DNA of 64,000 nucleotides from Desulfobacteraceae bacterium (GCA_003599885.1 QZKW01000083.1:30583-94582); one strand, 5' to 3'. Counted from the stretch's first letter, positions 26,001-37,597 are shown. Program-made: numbers and translations. Notes: a model not told the origin generated them from the sequence alone.

Positions 26001-28105
26001 GGTGTATTTTCATTCGCCGGGGTGATCCACTGATGCGGGGTGCCGTCACTGATCCAGGGCGATATCCCGCCATGCAGGTGAAGGGTGGCCCGGTTTTCGG
26101 TGTAGCTTTCGTAGGGTTTCGGAATCATTCCGCTCATGGGATTCTGAGGATCCATTTCCTCCATGCCGCCCATCAATGGTCCCATGCCCGAACCCATGAC
26201 CGTGGTGTCCACCGGAAGGAAAAGATTGCCGTCCACACCGGACGGAAGCAGGTTGTAGAATTTGATGCGTACCGGCCGGTTCTTGGTGGCAACGATTGTC
26301 GGCCCCAGGTAGTGGGGCGGTGTTACCCCTGTATACCCGATGATCGGATCGGATGTGCCATCCAGAAGCGTGTTGGATAATGGGGCCGCGCCCGGGACTA
26401 CCCCTGTCGAAAGCTGCACATAACCGCGCAGCAGGGTCGGGGGAAGGTCTGAGTGCATTTTTTCGCTGTACTGAACCACTGCGATTTCATAATAATCGGA
26501 ACCCGGATAGGTGGTTTTGTCCGGAACGGCCACCGGAATGTACTGTCCGAGATTGTTTGCGCTTGCGGCGCCGAGGCCGGGCAGGGTGTCGACGAATTTA
26601 CGGATGCCGCCGGAGGTCATGGCATGAGCGCTCAGGTCGGCCGCGGGTGCGAAATAGTTCGCCGTCATTGCGTCCGCCACCAGTTGTTGGCCAATGCCTA
26701 CCGCCAGAACGGAGGAATTCCGCAAGTGGAGTCCGGCCCAGGTTCTGGCGTTCACGATTTCCGTTCGGAGATCATCCGCAGTGGCATAGTGCCGGGTTGT
26801 GCCGGTGATGCTGCTGTCCAGATCAATGGCGATATTGGGCGTGCCGAAGACCTGGGTGTAGACTTCGGCCTGAGCCGAAATAAAAGAGCCATGTCCCGCC
26901 ACGTATTCAGGGAAGTTCGGGGTCATCACCAGCGGCATCCAGGTGGGATCAGCCACTGTCGCAGCATTGCCGTCGGTGTCGGCTCTCTGGATCGCTGTTA
27001 CCGGCCGCCAAAGGTTATAGAAATATTTGGCGTCAAACGTGGCGATCAGGCTGTCGGTGGCGGCCATGTTGCCCATGACCATCAGGCGGGCTGTGTCAAG
27101 CAGACTCAGGCCCCGGTTTGCGGCCTGCTGCCGGTAAGCGGCGTTGGTCTGTATGACCATGTTTGTTGTCCAGAATTTGGCTATTTCCGTCTGCTCCGCC
27201 GTCCGGGTCATACTCATGGCGCCGCCGATGTCCTTGACCTCGTTCAGATCCACTGCATATTCAGCGCTGTCGAGGGCCGGGGGAGGCACGGGGCGGTAGT
27301 CGTCCGGGTTGGATCGCAAAAACGGTGTCAATACGGCCATCCAGGGATCCATGGGGGGCGCGGGGGGCATCATCGTTGATTCCCAAACCCCCGGACCGGG
27401 AGCCGGCAATATGTAACCCCCATTTCCGCTGAGAACGTCGCCGGACCGGAGCGCGATAATCTCGTCGGCAGCGTCTTGGCCCACGGCGATCCCGTTTGTC
27501 TTGGCAGTGTTGTCGGGAATCGCCGCAAGAGAGGCGTTGTACTTCCCTGTGAGGGCGGCTGACGGAAAATAATGGTTGAGTACGCCGTATGCGGCCGTCG
27601 CTACCGCAGCATCCCGTGAAGCGCCAGGATCGGCTGTCAATGTCGAGTTATAGGGTGCATACCCGCCCTCAATGGCCACCAGGGCGTTATAGACAGCACC
27701 CTGCACGTAGGACAGGTGGACAAATGCCGCTGACATTGAGGTTCCGCCCATCGGCATCGGCATTCCCTGCATGGGTGGGGGCTGGAGGATATCCTGGGCG
27801 ATGACGTTCCACTCAGCCACGATGTTGCCCGGCAGCGGGCTGTTGGCATAGTTCGGGTGGCTGAAATAATGCGGCGCGGTGCCTGGCATGGGCATGGCTG
27901 CCGCACCCGGCTCCTCCAGCAAAAAGCCGGCATCATCCGCACGTTCGGCGGCGGCTTGCCTGTCGGCCTGAGTGATTTTTTCTTTATTTTCGTTTCCCGG
28001 TTTTTTTGGGTTTTCGCTTTTGGCGAGAACCTGACCGGCTCCCCATAAAAATACAATTCCTATCAGAACCAAACTTAATACTCTACAAAGTTTGCGTTTT
28101 TTCAT
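23051..28105 (-). CDS. Secreted vanadium-haloperoxidase-like / multicopper oxidase / triple FN3 fusion protein
   Basis: 1684 residues. A Sec signal peptide (KKRKLCRVLSLVLIGIVFL, cleavage after AGQVLA) starts at ATG 28105; the longer frame from 28189 would bury it. Residues about 55-540 match the vanadium-dependent haloperoxidase/PAP2 superfamily: LWRPVTAIQRAD, PEYVAGHGSFIS near 400 and RTWAGLHLR near 460 with Arg six residues before His, as in the vanadate site. Residues about 590-1370 form a multicopper oxidase with all four copper motifs: LHLHGG (675), FYHDHAYG (741), HPIHFHLYD (1251) and WHCHILSHEEMDMM (1355), the last giving a type-1 Met ligand. Three fibronectin III domains follow (about 1373-1684). 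It should act outside the cytoplasm on metals or phenolics; substrate unknown. A receiver-only protein is encoded just upstream. Confidence 0.85.
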   Translation of the reverse strand: MKKRKLCRVLSLVLIGIVFLWGAGQVLAKSENPKKPGNENKEKITQADRQAAAERADDAGFLLEEPGAAAMPMPGTAPHYFSHPNYANSPLPGNIVAEWNVIAQDILQPPPMQGMPMPMGGTSMSAAFVHLSYVQGAVYNALVAIEGGYAPYNSTLTADPGASRDAAVATAAYGVLNHYFPSAALTGKYNASLAAIPDNTAKTNGIAVGQDAADEIIALRSGDVLSGNGGYILPAPGPGVWESTMMPPAPPMDPWMAVLTPFLRSNPDDYRPVPPPALDSAEYAVDLNEVKDIGGAMSMTRTAEQTEIAKFWTTNMVIQTNAAYRQQAANRGLSLLDTARLMVMGNMAATDSLIATFDAKYFYNLWRPVTAIQRADTDGNAATVADPTWMPLVMTPNFPEYVAGHGSFISAQAEVYTQVFGTPNIAIDLDSSITGTTRHYATADDLRTEIVNARTWAGLHLRNSSVLAVGIGQQLVADAMTANYFAPAADLSAHAMTSGGIRKFVDTLPGLGAASANNLGQYIPVAVPDKTTYPGSDYYEIAVVQYSEKMHSDLPPTLLRGYVQLSTGVVPGAAPLSNTLLDGTSDPIIGYTGVTPPHYLGPTIVATKNRPVRIKFYNLLPSGVDGNLFLPVDTTVMGSGMGPLMGGMEEMDPQNPMSGMIPKPYESYTENRATLHLHGGISPWISDGTPHQWITPANENTPYPQGVSVMPVPDMNDPGDPNDGEMTFYYTNQQSARLMFYHDHAYGITRLNVYAGEAAPYIITDDTEQALLNQGLIPGSDSTIPLVVQDKTFVPSETQLAVSDETWDMTRWGGVGNLWLPHVYSPAQNPGDSSGVNQFGRWAYGPWFWPPTSSVAYGPIDNPYFDPACDPDAGWCEPPLMPGVPFNSMGMEAFMDTPMVNGTPYPTVTVEPKAYRFRVLNAANDRFFNLSLYMADPLADTEVQLNPAEVAEALEDPTVFPTPVAGTEGPNWIQIGNEGGFLPAPVVIPAHPTTWVNDPTVFNAGNVDQHSLLIAPAERADVIVDFSAYAGQTLILYNDAPAAFPARDPRYDYYTGNGDYRDTGGAPSTLPGYGPNTRTVMQIKVAAAAPAPSFNLGALQAAFAHKADGSGVFESGQHPIVVGQGAYNSAYGTSFQNNGPMAGLAQIFDTSLTFKTLLGATLTMPFQPKMIQDEMGEAFERDYGRMSGFLGLETPNAQAGNQNMILYGYGMPPTEVLRGIELPEGVELAPISMTDDGSQIWKITHNGVDTHPIHFHLYDVQLINRVGWDGIIRKPDLNELGWKDTVRVSPLEDTIVALRPLIPRIPWDLPNSVRLMDPTMPEDAPLTMGMQVFDPLGNPVNITNRLINFGWEYVWHCHILSHEEMDMMRPQSVGVRPRTPANLTAAQSGVGAGTQVNLEWTDSSLNETHFTLQRAEFAAGPWTDLATLAPGTTTYADTVGDVNQEYFYRIFASNTVGDTAIYAAPSIGFPNTTMVSEFSNTASIMVAIAPPAPTALTATVQAGPQVLVSWMDNAINETGFVLERAVNGGAFAQIAAPGPRVTTGSVTYTDTAVTPGNTYAYRVKAVNGPASSPWSNTATVAVTASLVPAPPSNVTVTSRTTGNDARCTVRWTDNSNNETNFRIQMARNAAFTSAVVTRTVGANTTTFNSGVLGRNRDYYFRVQSFNASGSSAWVNATPFPIRTR

Positions 28106-28225
28106 GACATTTTTCCTTTTTAGTGGTGATGTGGGCTTAAACTTTATTTTTAAATGCCGTAAAATGAATCTGACCGTCAATCGTATCAACCACCTCCTTT
28201 CATACGATGAAGGTTTTTACATCCG

Positions 28226-28582
28226 TCAGGTTGCAAACAGTTCATCCATCACGCCCAGATTCAGGGCGTTTTTGGAAAAATGATAATCCGCGCCGCTTTT
28301 TATTGCGGCATTCTCATATTCCGCACCATTTTCAGACGACAGGGCCACAATGATTGCGGAAGGGCATTTTTTTCTTGCGCGTTCAATGAGTTCAAGGCTT
28401 TTTTCAGTGGAAAAAGAAATGTCTGAAAATATGATGTCCGGAATCAATTCATTTATTTTTTCAATGGCTTCTCTTGCATTGGCGGCTTCCTGAAACACAA
28501 TGGCCGAATACTTGGAGTTCATGAGGCTTTTGAGGGCATTACGGAAATTGTGATTATTTTCTATGATCAGAACCTTGCTCAT
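28226..28582 (-). CDS. Stand-alone response-regulator receiver domain
   Basis: 118 residues, a single receiver domain with no output domain. The phospho-acceptor Asp is in IIFSDISFS (about residue 54) and the conserved Lys in YHFSKNA. The N-terminal acidic pair, usually DD, reads LIIENNHNFR, so magnesium binding may be altered. It lies about 120 bp upstream of the secreted oxidase gene on the same strand. Co-transcription is possible, though the protein should act in the cytoplasm. Confidence 0.8.
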   Translation of the reverse strand: MSKVLIIENNHNFRNALKSLMNSKYSAIVFQEAANAREAIEKINELIPDIIFSDISFSTEKSLELIERARKKCPSAIIVALSSENGAEYENAAIKSGADYHFSKNALNLGVMDELFAT

Positions 28583-28831
28583 CCGGGCCGCCCTCTTTTT
28601 TTGATTGATCCATCCGGGGTCAATGGGTTTATGTTGCGATGCGTCATGTATTTGCTTCTTTTTGCAATATCTTTACAGGCGCAACGTGTTGTGGTAAATA
28701 CGGTGAACCATGTATTTATTGCCGAAGAAAATACTGAATTGTTGTCGGGATAAATCCTGAAAAACCGGTGCGACAGGTTAAAATCGAATTTAACGAACTG
28801 ATATTAATTATTATAATTTTCAGGAGTCGCC
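28583..28831. other. Divergent intergenic region between two response-regulator genes
   Basis: About 250 bp that should hold promoters for both. The right part (28790-28820) is very AT-rich before a GGAG ribosome site for the NarL-type gene. I see no defined operator. Confidence 0.3.
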
Positions 28832-29494
28832 ATGACAGAAAAACGCCACCGCCTGTTGCTGGCCGAAGATCATAAGATCCTGAGGGAAGGTCTGAAAGCG
28901 CTGTTATCCGTTGCCCCGGATATTGAAGTGATTGGTGAGGCGGAAGATGGACGCATGGCCATCAAATATGCGGAAATGTATTCGCCGGATCTGATTCTGA
29001 TGGATCTTTCAATGCCCAAAACAGGAGGTCTGGAGGCTATCCGGGAGATTAAGCGGACCCAGCCCGGCATCAAAATCTTGGTTCTGACCGTGAATGACAG
29101 CGAGGAATATGTTCAGGCGGCTTTACAGGCGGGCGCTGACGGATATGTGCTTAAAGACGCCGACCGGCAGGAGCTTTTGAGCGCCATCAGGCATGTCCTG
29201 AATGGAAAACGGTATTTAAGCCCGGGGATTTCGGGAAGGATTATTGAAGGATATTTATCATCCGGAAACGGGGTATTGAAAACAAAAACGGCATGGGATG
29301 GTCTCACTCACCGGGAGCGGGAAATCCTTAAACTGATTGCCGAAGGTTATCAAAACAGGAACATCGCCGATTACCTGTGCGTCAGCCTCAAGACGGTTGA
29401 AAAACACCGTGCGAACCTGATGAAAAAGCTGAACATACACAACGCTGCCCGCCTTACCGCCTATGCCCTGGAAAAAGGCCTGATAACGCGATAG
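28832..29494 (+). CDS. NarL/FixJ-type response regulator
   Basis: 220 residues. A receiver domain (LLLAEDHKILREGL; phospho-acceptor in LILMDLSMP; Lys in YVLKDA) is linked to a LuxR-type helix-turn-helix (LTHREREILKLIAEG ... ADYLCVSLKTVEKHRANLM). It binds DNA as a phosphorylated dimer. It is convergent with the MASE3 sensor kinase gene, 22 bp apart, and they probably form a pair: HisKA_3-type kinases normally act with NarL-type regulators. Targets unknown. Confidence 0.92.
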   Translation: MTEKRHRLLLAEDHKILREGLKALLSVAPDIEVIGEAEDGRMAIKYAEMYSPDLILMDLSMPKTGGLEAIREIKRTQPGIKILVLTVNDSEEYVQAALQAGADGYVLKDADRQELLSAIRHVLNGKRYLSPGISGRIIEGYLSSGNGVLKTKTAWDGLTHREREILKLIAEGYQNRNIADYLCVSLKTVEKHRANLMKKLNIHNAARLTAYALEKGLITR

Positions 29495-29516
29495 GCCGAT
29501 TTTCGGTCGTTTTTGC

Positions 29517-32369
29517 TTAAATCTTCCAGGTCACCCGGATCACGGCGCCCCTGGCGGGGGCGGCGTTAATGGAAAACGTACCCCCGGAAAGCCTGGCCCT
29601 TTGCTCCATGCTGGTTAGACCGATGCCCTTTTCCCTGGGGAGGGCTTCGGGCGTCTCATCAACATTAAATCCAATTCCGTTGTCATAAACCTGTAGATCT
29701 ATGTTGTCAGGCCCCTGATCCAGAAGAACGGAAACGGCGCTCGCCCTGCTGTGCTTGGAAACGTTATTCAACGCTTCCTGTAAAATTCGAAAGATGACAA
29801 CCTTTAAACTTTCAAAAATCTCCCCATCAACCAAATTTAGTTTTTTCTGGACCACGATATGCTCATGGGTTTTTTCGAATTCCTGGCACAGCCAGGAAAT
29901 CGCCGCTTTAAGACCCAGGTCGTCCAGGATAGCCGGGCGCATATTTTTAATGATATTGCGTACTTCTTCAACCGATGCCTTTGCCAGTGAAAGAATGGAA
30001 CGGATGGATTCCATTGATGCTTCGGGCCTGTTGTTTTCCATCTGGGCAATCGCCGCGTCTGACCAGACCTTGATGGCGCTCAGGGTTTGGGCAAGCCCGT
30101 CATGAAGCTCCTCGCCGATTCGCCGTCTTTCTTCTTCATAGGATTGAATCAGCTTGGCGGAAAGATCTTTCAATTCCGTCTCTGATTTTAGAAGATTGTC
30201 CTCCAATATTTTACGTTCCTCTATCTCATTGACCAGAAGGAGATTAAATTCCGAAAGGGCTTTTGTTCTCTCCTTCACCCGTATTTCGAGTTCATCATTG
30301 GACTTACGAAGGGCGTCGGTAATAAGCCACCGGTTAATCGCCAGGGCATAATACTGCGCCAGGCGGCTGACAGCCGCCACATCCCTTTCCTCAAAAGGAT
30401 CCTGTTTATTGCCCAAGGCAATCTGGCCGACCAGTTTTTCATTGAACAATACCGGAATGGACAGGAAATTTTTAATGGGGCGGTGGCCCTCGGGAAGTCC
30501 CTGCTGAGATGGATGCTCTGCCGGTGAGTTGGTGAAAAAAGGTTTCAGGGTATTGAGTGCATATCCCCAAAGACCCGGGTAAGAACCATCCGCCCCCACT
30601 GGGAAGACGATGGTCTTGTTTTCTTTGCATTCCGCCATCATTTCCGAAAAGGAGTGGCTCGTATTGATCCCGGTTTCAGGGTCTATGATGGAAACAAATC
30701 CATGTTCGCTATGGGTAATCAGCTTGCCTTTTTCAAGGATTTTACTGCCGATCTCCTGCATGGAAATTTCAGGTGAAATCAAAGGAATATATAATTCCGA
30801 CAAAGCGGAGTTAACGCCCAGTTCCCATATAAGGTCTCGTTGAACCTTTCTTGAGGCGGTGATGTCATCACCGGAACTGAGCGTGCCGGTGATGACGCCG
30901 TTTTCATCTCTTAAAATGCTGTTGTGCCATAAAATCAATTTTTCATCATTTTTACTGCTTAAAATTAAATTTTCATAAAATTCAGTATATTGAATCTCTC
31001 CGGACATGATATCCCGAAAAACCGATTTGGCTGCTTTCCGGTCTTTTTCCGGCACAAAGGTGTCAAACCATTTTTTCCCGACAATGTCTTTTTCATCGGT
31101 TTCCAGAAGTTCGCATCCCTTTTTGTTGATCAAGGCAACCGTTGTGTCCGGATTTAAAACAATAACAATGCTGCCGACAATATCCAGATAAAGCCGGGCC
31201 TTGTCTCTCTCCTGACGGCATTGGAGCTCGATTTGTCTGATTCCGGTAATATCCCTGAAAATGGTCAATTTCGAAACCGAGCCATCGACGTGGTGTACCG
31301 GCGAATGGGTAACATGATAATAACGACCGTCCTTCTGCCGGAACGTCTCCTTGATTTCAAGCCCTCCCTGGGTGATTTTATGGAAATCGCAGAATTCACA
31401 TTTCCGGTCATAGCCGTTTAATGCCTTATAGCAATGCTCCCCTATTGCTTCGCGCCCAATCCAGGATATCATCGCCGGATTCATGTAAGATACCGTAAAG
31501 TCGCTCGAAGCGATATAGACCGGGTCCTGCATGGCCTCCATCATTGAGCGGTATCTGGCTTCACTCTCACTTAAGGCCTTCTCATTATTTTTGAGATTCC
31601 GGAAGAGGACGTCGTAAGGTCTTTGCAGGCCGGTTTCGATAATGGCCTTATAAATAAGGTAGAAGGAAATGATTTTAAAATAGTGCCCCATAAAATTGGA
31701 AAGGCTGTAAGGGTGGGCATACAGTGTTAAGCTGACCTCACTGACGATGGTTAAGCAGAGGGAAGCCATGATATACCTTAAAACGGTTTCATCAAATGCC
31801 TGCCTGTTTTTAAAAAACATCCCGATGGATAACGCAAGCATCAGGCAGTTGACGTATTCCGCAATCTTCTTGAACGGGGTCAGCCCGGATCCCTCAACAA
31901 AGCAGACGGGAAAGACCTTCCAGTAGAAAATAGAGGCGATCAAAAACAGCGTCAGACCGATGTACCCCAAAAGAATGGTCTTTGCCGGAACCTTTCGATG
32001 AATAAAAAACGGTGCGAGAAGAAATGAAATGCTTTGCAGGAGCCTTGCTGAAACCCACAATTGGGTGGGCAGGTTGGCATCGCCGGTTTTAAAAACCCCC
32101 ATTCCTTTATAGGCCAGGAGGTGAAGCAGGTCGATGGCGCCGATAAACAGATACGCAATGCCGATAATCAAAAAAGCATTATTGTCCAGGTTTTTCCGGG
32201 TATTCCAGGCAATGATGAAAATCGCAATGGAAACCACAATGCCGAACATTTCGGCCAGGGTGTGGTAAAGGAGGTAATTGTTCAGGCCGATCAGATAAAC
32301 CATCAGGAAAATCAGGGTGCAGAAGATAATTTGCAGAAACAGGCTTTTGCTTGCAACCCTTTCGTTCAT
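29517..32369 (-). CDS. MASE3-PAS-PAS-GAF sensor histidine kinase (NarX/HisKA_3 type)
   Basis: 950 residues from ATG 32369 (AAGGAG nine bases upstream; the longer frame has none). The N-terminal ~250 residues are a membrane sensor with about eight helices of MASE3 type. Two PAS domains follow, the first containing CEFC; a GAF domain lies near 530-680 and a coiled coil near 690-725. The kinase core has a HisKA_3 box (RRRIGEELHDGLAQTLSAI, His about 740) and an HATPase domain with DNGIGFN. It is likely to sense a redox or small-molecule signal and phosphorylate the convergent NarL-type regulator. Confidence 0.9.
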   Translation of the reverse strand: MNERVASKSLFLQIIFCTLIFLMVYLIGLNNYLLYHTLAEMFGIVVSIAIFIIAWNTRKNLDNNAFLIIGIAYLFIGAIDLLHLLAYKGMGVFKTGDANLPTQLWVSARLLQSISFLLAPFFIHRKVPAKTILLGYIGLTLFLIASIFYWKVFPVCFVEGSGLTPFKKIAEYVNCLMLALSIGMFFKNRQAFDETVLRYIMASLCLTIVSEVSLTLYAHPYSLSNFMGHYFKIISFYLIYKAIIETGLQRPYDVLFRNLKNNEKALSESEARYRSMMEAMQDPVYIASSDFTVSYMNPAMISWIGREAIGEHCYKALNGYDRKCEFCDFHKITQGGLEIKETFRQKDGRYYHVTHSPVHHVDGSVSKLTIFRDITGIRQIELQCRQERDKARLYLDIVGSIVIVLNPDTTVALINKKGCELLETDEKDIVGKKWFDTFVPEKDRKAAKSVFRDIMSGEIQYTEFYENLILSSKNDEKLILWHNSILRDENGVITGTLSSGDDITASRKVQRDLIWELGVNSALSELYIPLISPEISMQEIGSKILEKGKLITHSEHGFVSIIDPETGINTSHSFSEMMAECKENKTIVFPVGADGSYPGLWGYALNTLKPFFTNSPAEHPSQQGLPEGHRPIKNFLSIPVLFNEKLVGQIALGNKQDPFEERDVAAVSRLAQYYALAINRWLITDALRKSNDELEIRVKERTKALSEFNLLLVNEIEERKILEDNLLKSETELKDLSAKLIQSYEEERRRIGEELHDGLAQTLSAIKVWSDAAIAQMENNRPEASMESIRSILSLAKASVEEVRNIIKNMRPAILDDLGLKAAISWLCQEFEKTHEHIVVQKKLNLVDGEIFESLKVVIFRILQEALNNVSKHSRASAVSVLLDQGPDNIDLQVYDNGIGFNVDETPEALPREKGIGLTSMEQRARLSGGTFSINAAPARGAVIRVTWKI

Positions 32370-32733
32370 TTTAGCAGACTCCTTTTGGAATGGTGCGGAA
32401 AGATGAGCGACCGCTTTTTGGCACTGAAGACCCAAACATGCTTGCCAAAGTGCTCTCCGCCAAAAAACACTTCTTATTGCACAATGAAAATATTCGGCTT
32501 TCCAGAAAAAAATTAGCCCACCGCAAAAATAGCGTTTTCCCCATCATCGTTATTTTCTGCCGCTCATCAAAACCAAAAAAAATTTATTCCACTTCTGGGA
32601 TAGCCGCCGGCCATAGCATCCTGCATTCCCGGAAAAATGTAACGATGAATCCTTAAAAATACTGTAAATACAGTATGTAAATAGGAATAAAACCGACACA
32701 GTAGATTCGGATTTTTACAGATTAAAACCCTGC
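32370..32733. other. Intergenic stretch with an operator-like palindrome
   Basis: About 360 bp between the kinase start and the cvfB stop. No gene. At 32659-32676 is ATACTGT-aaat-ACAGTAT, a 7-bp-arm inverted repeat that could be a regulator site. The rest shows only A/T-rich runs. Confidence 0.4.
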
Positions 32734-33567
32734 TTATCTGGATAAGGCAATGCCCTCATTTTCCAAAATAATCCGCCGGGATTTATAGAGTGCGCCAATG
32801 GCTTTCTTAAACGTTTTTTTGCTGACGCCGAACATTTCACTGATTTCTTCAGCGGAACTTTTGTCGGTCACTTCGATGAACCCGCCGTGAGCAGCGATCA
32901 CCCGGATGATTTGTTCGGCCAGATCCGGCACCTTTTCATAACCGGGTTTTTGCAGGCACAGGTCTATTTTTCCGTCCGGCCTCACTTTTTTTACCCAGCC
33001 CTTTATTTTTTGCCCGGTCGCAAGCTCCTGAAAAATTTCCGTTTGATAAAGAACGCCCCATGCTTTTTGATCGATAATGGCCTTATATCCCAAATCGGTT
33101 TGATCCGCGATGATCAGGTCCACCGCCTGCCCTTCGTTTAAATCCGCTGATTGTTTTGAAATAAACTGTTCGAGCCTTGATGATGCAACAATCAGCTGGC
33201 TTTGTTCATCAATATAAATATACACCAGATAGAAACGGCCTTTTTTCATGGGATGAATCTGCTCGCTGAAGGGGACCAGCAGATCCTTGGCCAGGCCCCA
33301 GTCCAGAAACGCGCCCACATCGTTTACATCCGCCACTTTGAGCCATGCAATGTCACCCGTCTGGGCATAGGGCTTCTGGGTTGTGGCGATGATGCGGTCT
33401 TCCGAATCAAAATAAATAAACACCTCCAGCCGGTCGCCGACAGAGCAGTTTTCCGGGATATACCGCTTCGGAAGCAGGATTTCCCCTAAATCTTCACCGT
33501 CCAGATACATGCCTGCCGTCACTTGCTTTACCACCCGCAGATTATTTAATTTTCCGGGTTCCGCCAT
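32734..33567 (-). CDS. cvfB: CvfB-like S1 RNA-binding protein
   Basis: 277 residues. Tandem S1-like domains with VNDVGAFLDWGLAKDLLVPF near 85 and IKGWVKKVRPDGKIDLCL near 205, then a C-terminal winged helix (EISEMFGVSKKTFKKAIGALY), the full CvfB/YitL layout. Members bind RNA and affect virulence or translation factors in Firmicutes; the role here is unknown. The start at 33567 has GGAAAAGAAG upstream. The longer frame to 33636 runs into the gyrB terminator and is rejected. Lies downstream of gyrB. Confidence 0.88.
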   Translation of the reverse strand: MAEPGKLNNLRVVKQVTAGMYLDGEDLGEILLPKRYIPENCSVGDRLEVFIYFDSEDRIIATTQKPYAQTGDIAWLKVADVNDVGAFLDWGLAKDLLVPFSEQIHPMKKGRFYLVYIYIDEQSQLIVASSRLEQFISKQSADLNEGQAVDLIIADQTDLGYKAIIDQKAWGVLYQTEIFQELATGQKIKGWVKKVRPDGKIDLCLQKPGYEKVPDLAEQIIRVIAAHGGFIEVTDKSSAEEISEMFGVSKKTFKKAIGALYKSRRIILENEGIALSR

Positions 33568-33606
33568 CTTCTTTTCCTTTTCCGCTTTAATAAACGGTTG
33601 CAAAAT

Positions 33607-33648
33607 AAAAAGCGGGAGTGCATCACGATGATTCATCTCCCGCTTTTT
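33607..33648 (-). terminator. Intrinsic terminator between gyrB and cvfB
   Basis: AAAAAGCGGGAG and CTCCCGCTTTTT form a 12-bp stem around an 18-base loop, with T runs on both outer sides, 20 bp after the gyrB stop. It can terminate in either direction and separates cvfB from gyrB. Confidence 0.8.
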
Positions 33649-33666
33649 TAATTTTTTTTACCGCCT

Positions 33667-36159
<2,493 letters not shown>

Positions 36160-36218
36160 TCAGGATGTTGCTTTTTCTTTGTACTTTTTTTTATGCAATA
36201 AAAGGAGCTGATTCCCCT

Positions 36219-37337
36219 TTATATTTTCATGGGCATAATAATATTTAAATAATTCGGATTGTTTTCTCCGCGAACAATACAGGGGCTTTCATTGTTTTTG
36301 ATATTTAACAAGACATGTTCGGTTTCAATAAAATTTAAGGCGTCAATAAAATATTTGGGGTTAAAAGCCACTTCAATGGGTTCGCGGTTAAATGAGATGG
36401 ATAATTTTTCTTTTGATTCCCCTACGTTGGGATTTGCCGCCCGGGTCACTAATTCATCATTTTCAAAATAAAAAATAACCGACCGGTATTCTTCCGATGT
36501 GATGATCGTCATTCGTTTCAGCATCATCATCAGTAAATCCCGGTTAAATATCACATCAAATGTTTCATCCACTTTCAGAAGTTCCTGATATTTTGGAAAT
36601 TCCCCTTCCAGAAGATTAATAATGATGGTTTCATTGTCTTTTTTCACAATAAAATGATTGTCTTTAACACCCACGTTGACATCACCTTCAAATTCAAGGA
36701 ATTTATTGACCTCGCCCAGCCCTTTTTTGGGGATAATAATCGCTTCACCCGGCATAAATCCGGATTCCGCATCACACACGTAATCAATTTTGGACAATCG
36801 TTTGATATCGGTTGATACCAGACGAACAATATTTTCCGATTCACCCGCTATCTTTTCCAGTTGCACGCCGATCATGTGTTCACGTTTTTCATCACCCGCC
36901 ACACTGATGGCGATGGATTTTTCAATCATTCTTCTAAATGATTCGGATTTCATTAAAAAAAACTCGGCATCCGCCACTTTGGGAATATCCGGAAAATCTT
37001 CCGTATTCATGCCGACCAGATGGTATTCCACGTTTTCGGAAAAAATGCGTATCCAGTTATTGTCCTGTTCTTCAAAAATCAAATGATCGGTTGGAAACAT
37101 CTTAACAATATCATGAAGTTTTCTGGCGCTGACAGCAGCTTCTCCCTGGCCTTCCACCTCCGCCGGATAAAACCCTTCAAAACCGGTTTCCAGATCGGTT
37201 GCAGACAAAATCACGCCATTTTCAGAGGTGCGGATCAATACATTTTCCGTAATCGCCAGACTGGTTTTACGGCCGGCAATTCCCTGAAGCCGGGACAAAA
37301 CATCGGAAATTTCATTTTTTAAAATTGTAAACTTCAT
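36219..37337 (-). CDS. dnaN: DNA polymerase III beta sliding clamp
   Basis: 372 residues, the standard three-domain clamp length. The start KFTILKNEISDVLSRLQGIAG and the end NPNYLNIIMPMKI are typical. It forms the ring that tethers the replicative polymerase. It is the first gene leftward from the presumed origin, followed by gyrB; dnaA and recF are not in the expected places. Confidence 0.97.
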   Translation of the reverse strand: MKFTILKNEISDVLSRLQGIAGRKTSLAITENVLIRTSENGVILSATDLETGFEGFYPAEVEGQGEAAVSARKLHDIVKMFPTDHLIFEEQDNNWIRIFSENVEYHLVGMNTEDFPDIPKVADAEFFLMKSESFRRMIEKSIAISVAGDEKREHMIGVQLEKIAGESENIVRLVSTDIKRLSKIDYVCDAESGFMPGEAIIIPKKGLGEVNKFLEFEGDVNVGVKDNHFIVKKDNETIIINLLEGEFPKYQELLKVDETFDVIFNRDLLMMMLKRMTIITSEEYRSVIFYFENDELVTRAANPNVGESKEKLSISFNREPIEVAFNPKYFIDALNFIETEHVLLNIKNNESPCIVRGENNPNYLNIIMPMKI

Positions 37338-37377
37338 TGGAGTTCCTTTAATGTTTTATTTATATAATAAAATTATA

Positions 37378-37545
37378 TTATTAAGGAATGTTCATAACAC
37401 CAATAACTTTTTAACTGATTAATAATAAAAATAATTTTTCTTAAAGGGGTGATGACAATATATGGCATGGCGAGTTTAAAACAGTTGACTTGTGAATGGC
37501 GTTTTTTAAACTGTTTAAAACTATTTGGTTATCGACAAAATATCA
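37378..37545 (+). repeat. Origin-region direct repeat, copy A
   Basis: Begins TTATTAAGG, contains TGTTCATAAC and ACTTTTTAACTGATTA, and ends GGTTATCGACA...ATATCA. It aligns along its length, imperfectly, with copy B at 37953. Confidence 0.7.
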
Positions 37546-37597
37546 ATACAAAAATGTTAATTCAAAAGGATGGAAATTCATCCAAAAGGTTTTTTAA

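Noticed and set aside
26453..27379. 308-codon + strand open frame opposite the large oxidase gene
   Set aside because: Antisense shadow of a GC-rich gene; no ribosome site, and the minus-strand frame has signal peptide and copper motifs.
32659..32676. LexA box
   Set aside because: The ATACTGT-aaat-ACAGTAT repeat has CTG-N6-CAG spacing, not the N10 of E. coli LexA nor the known deltaproteobacterial box; kept only as an unassigned palindrome.
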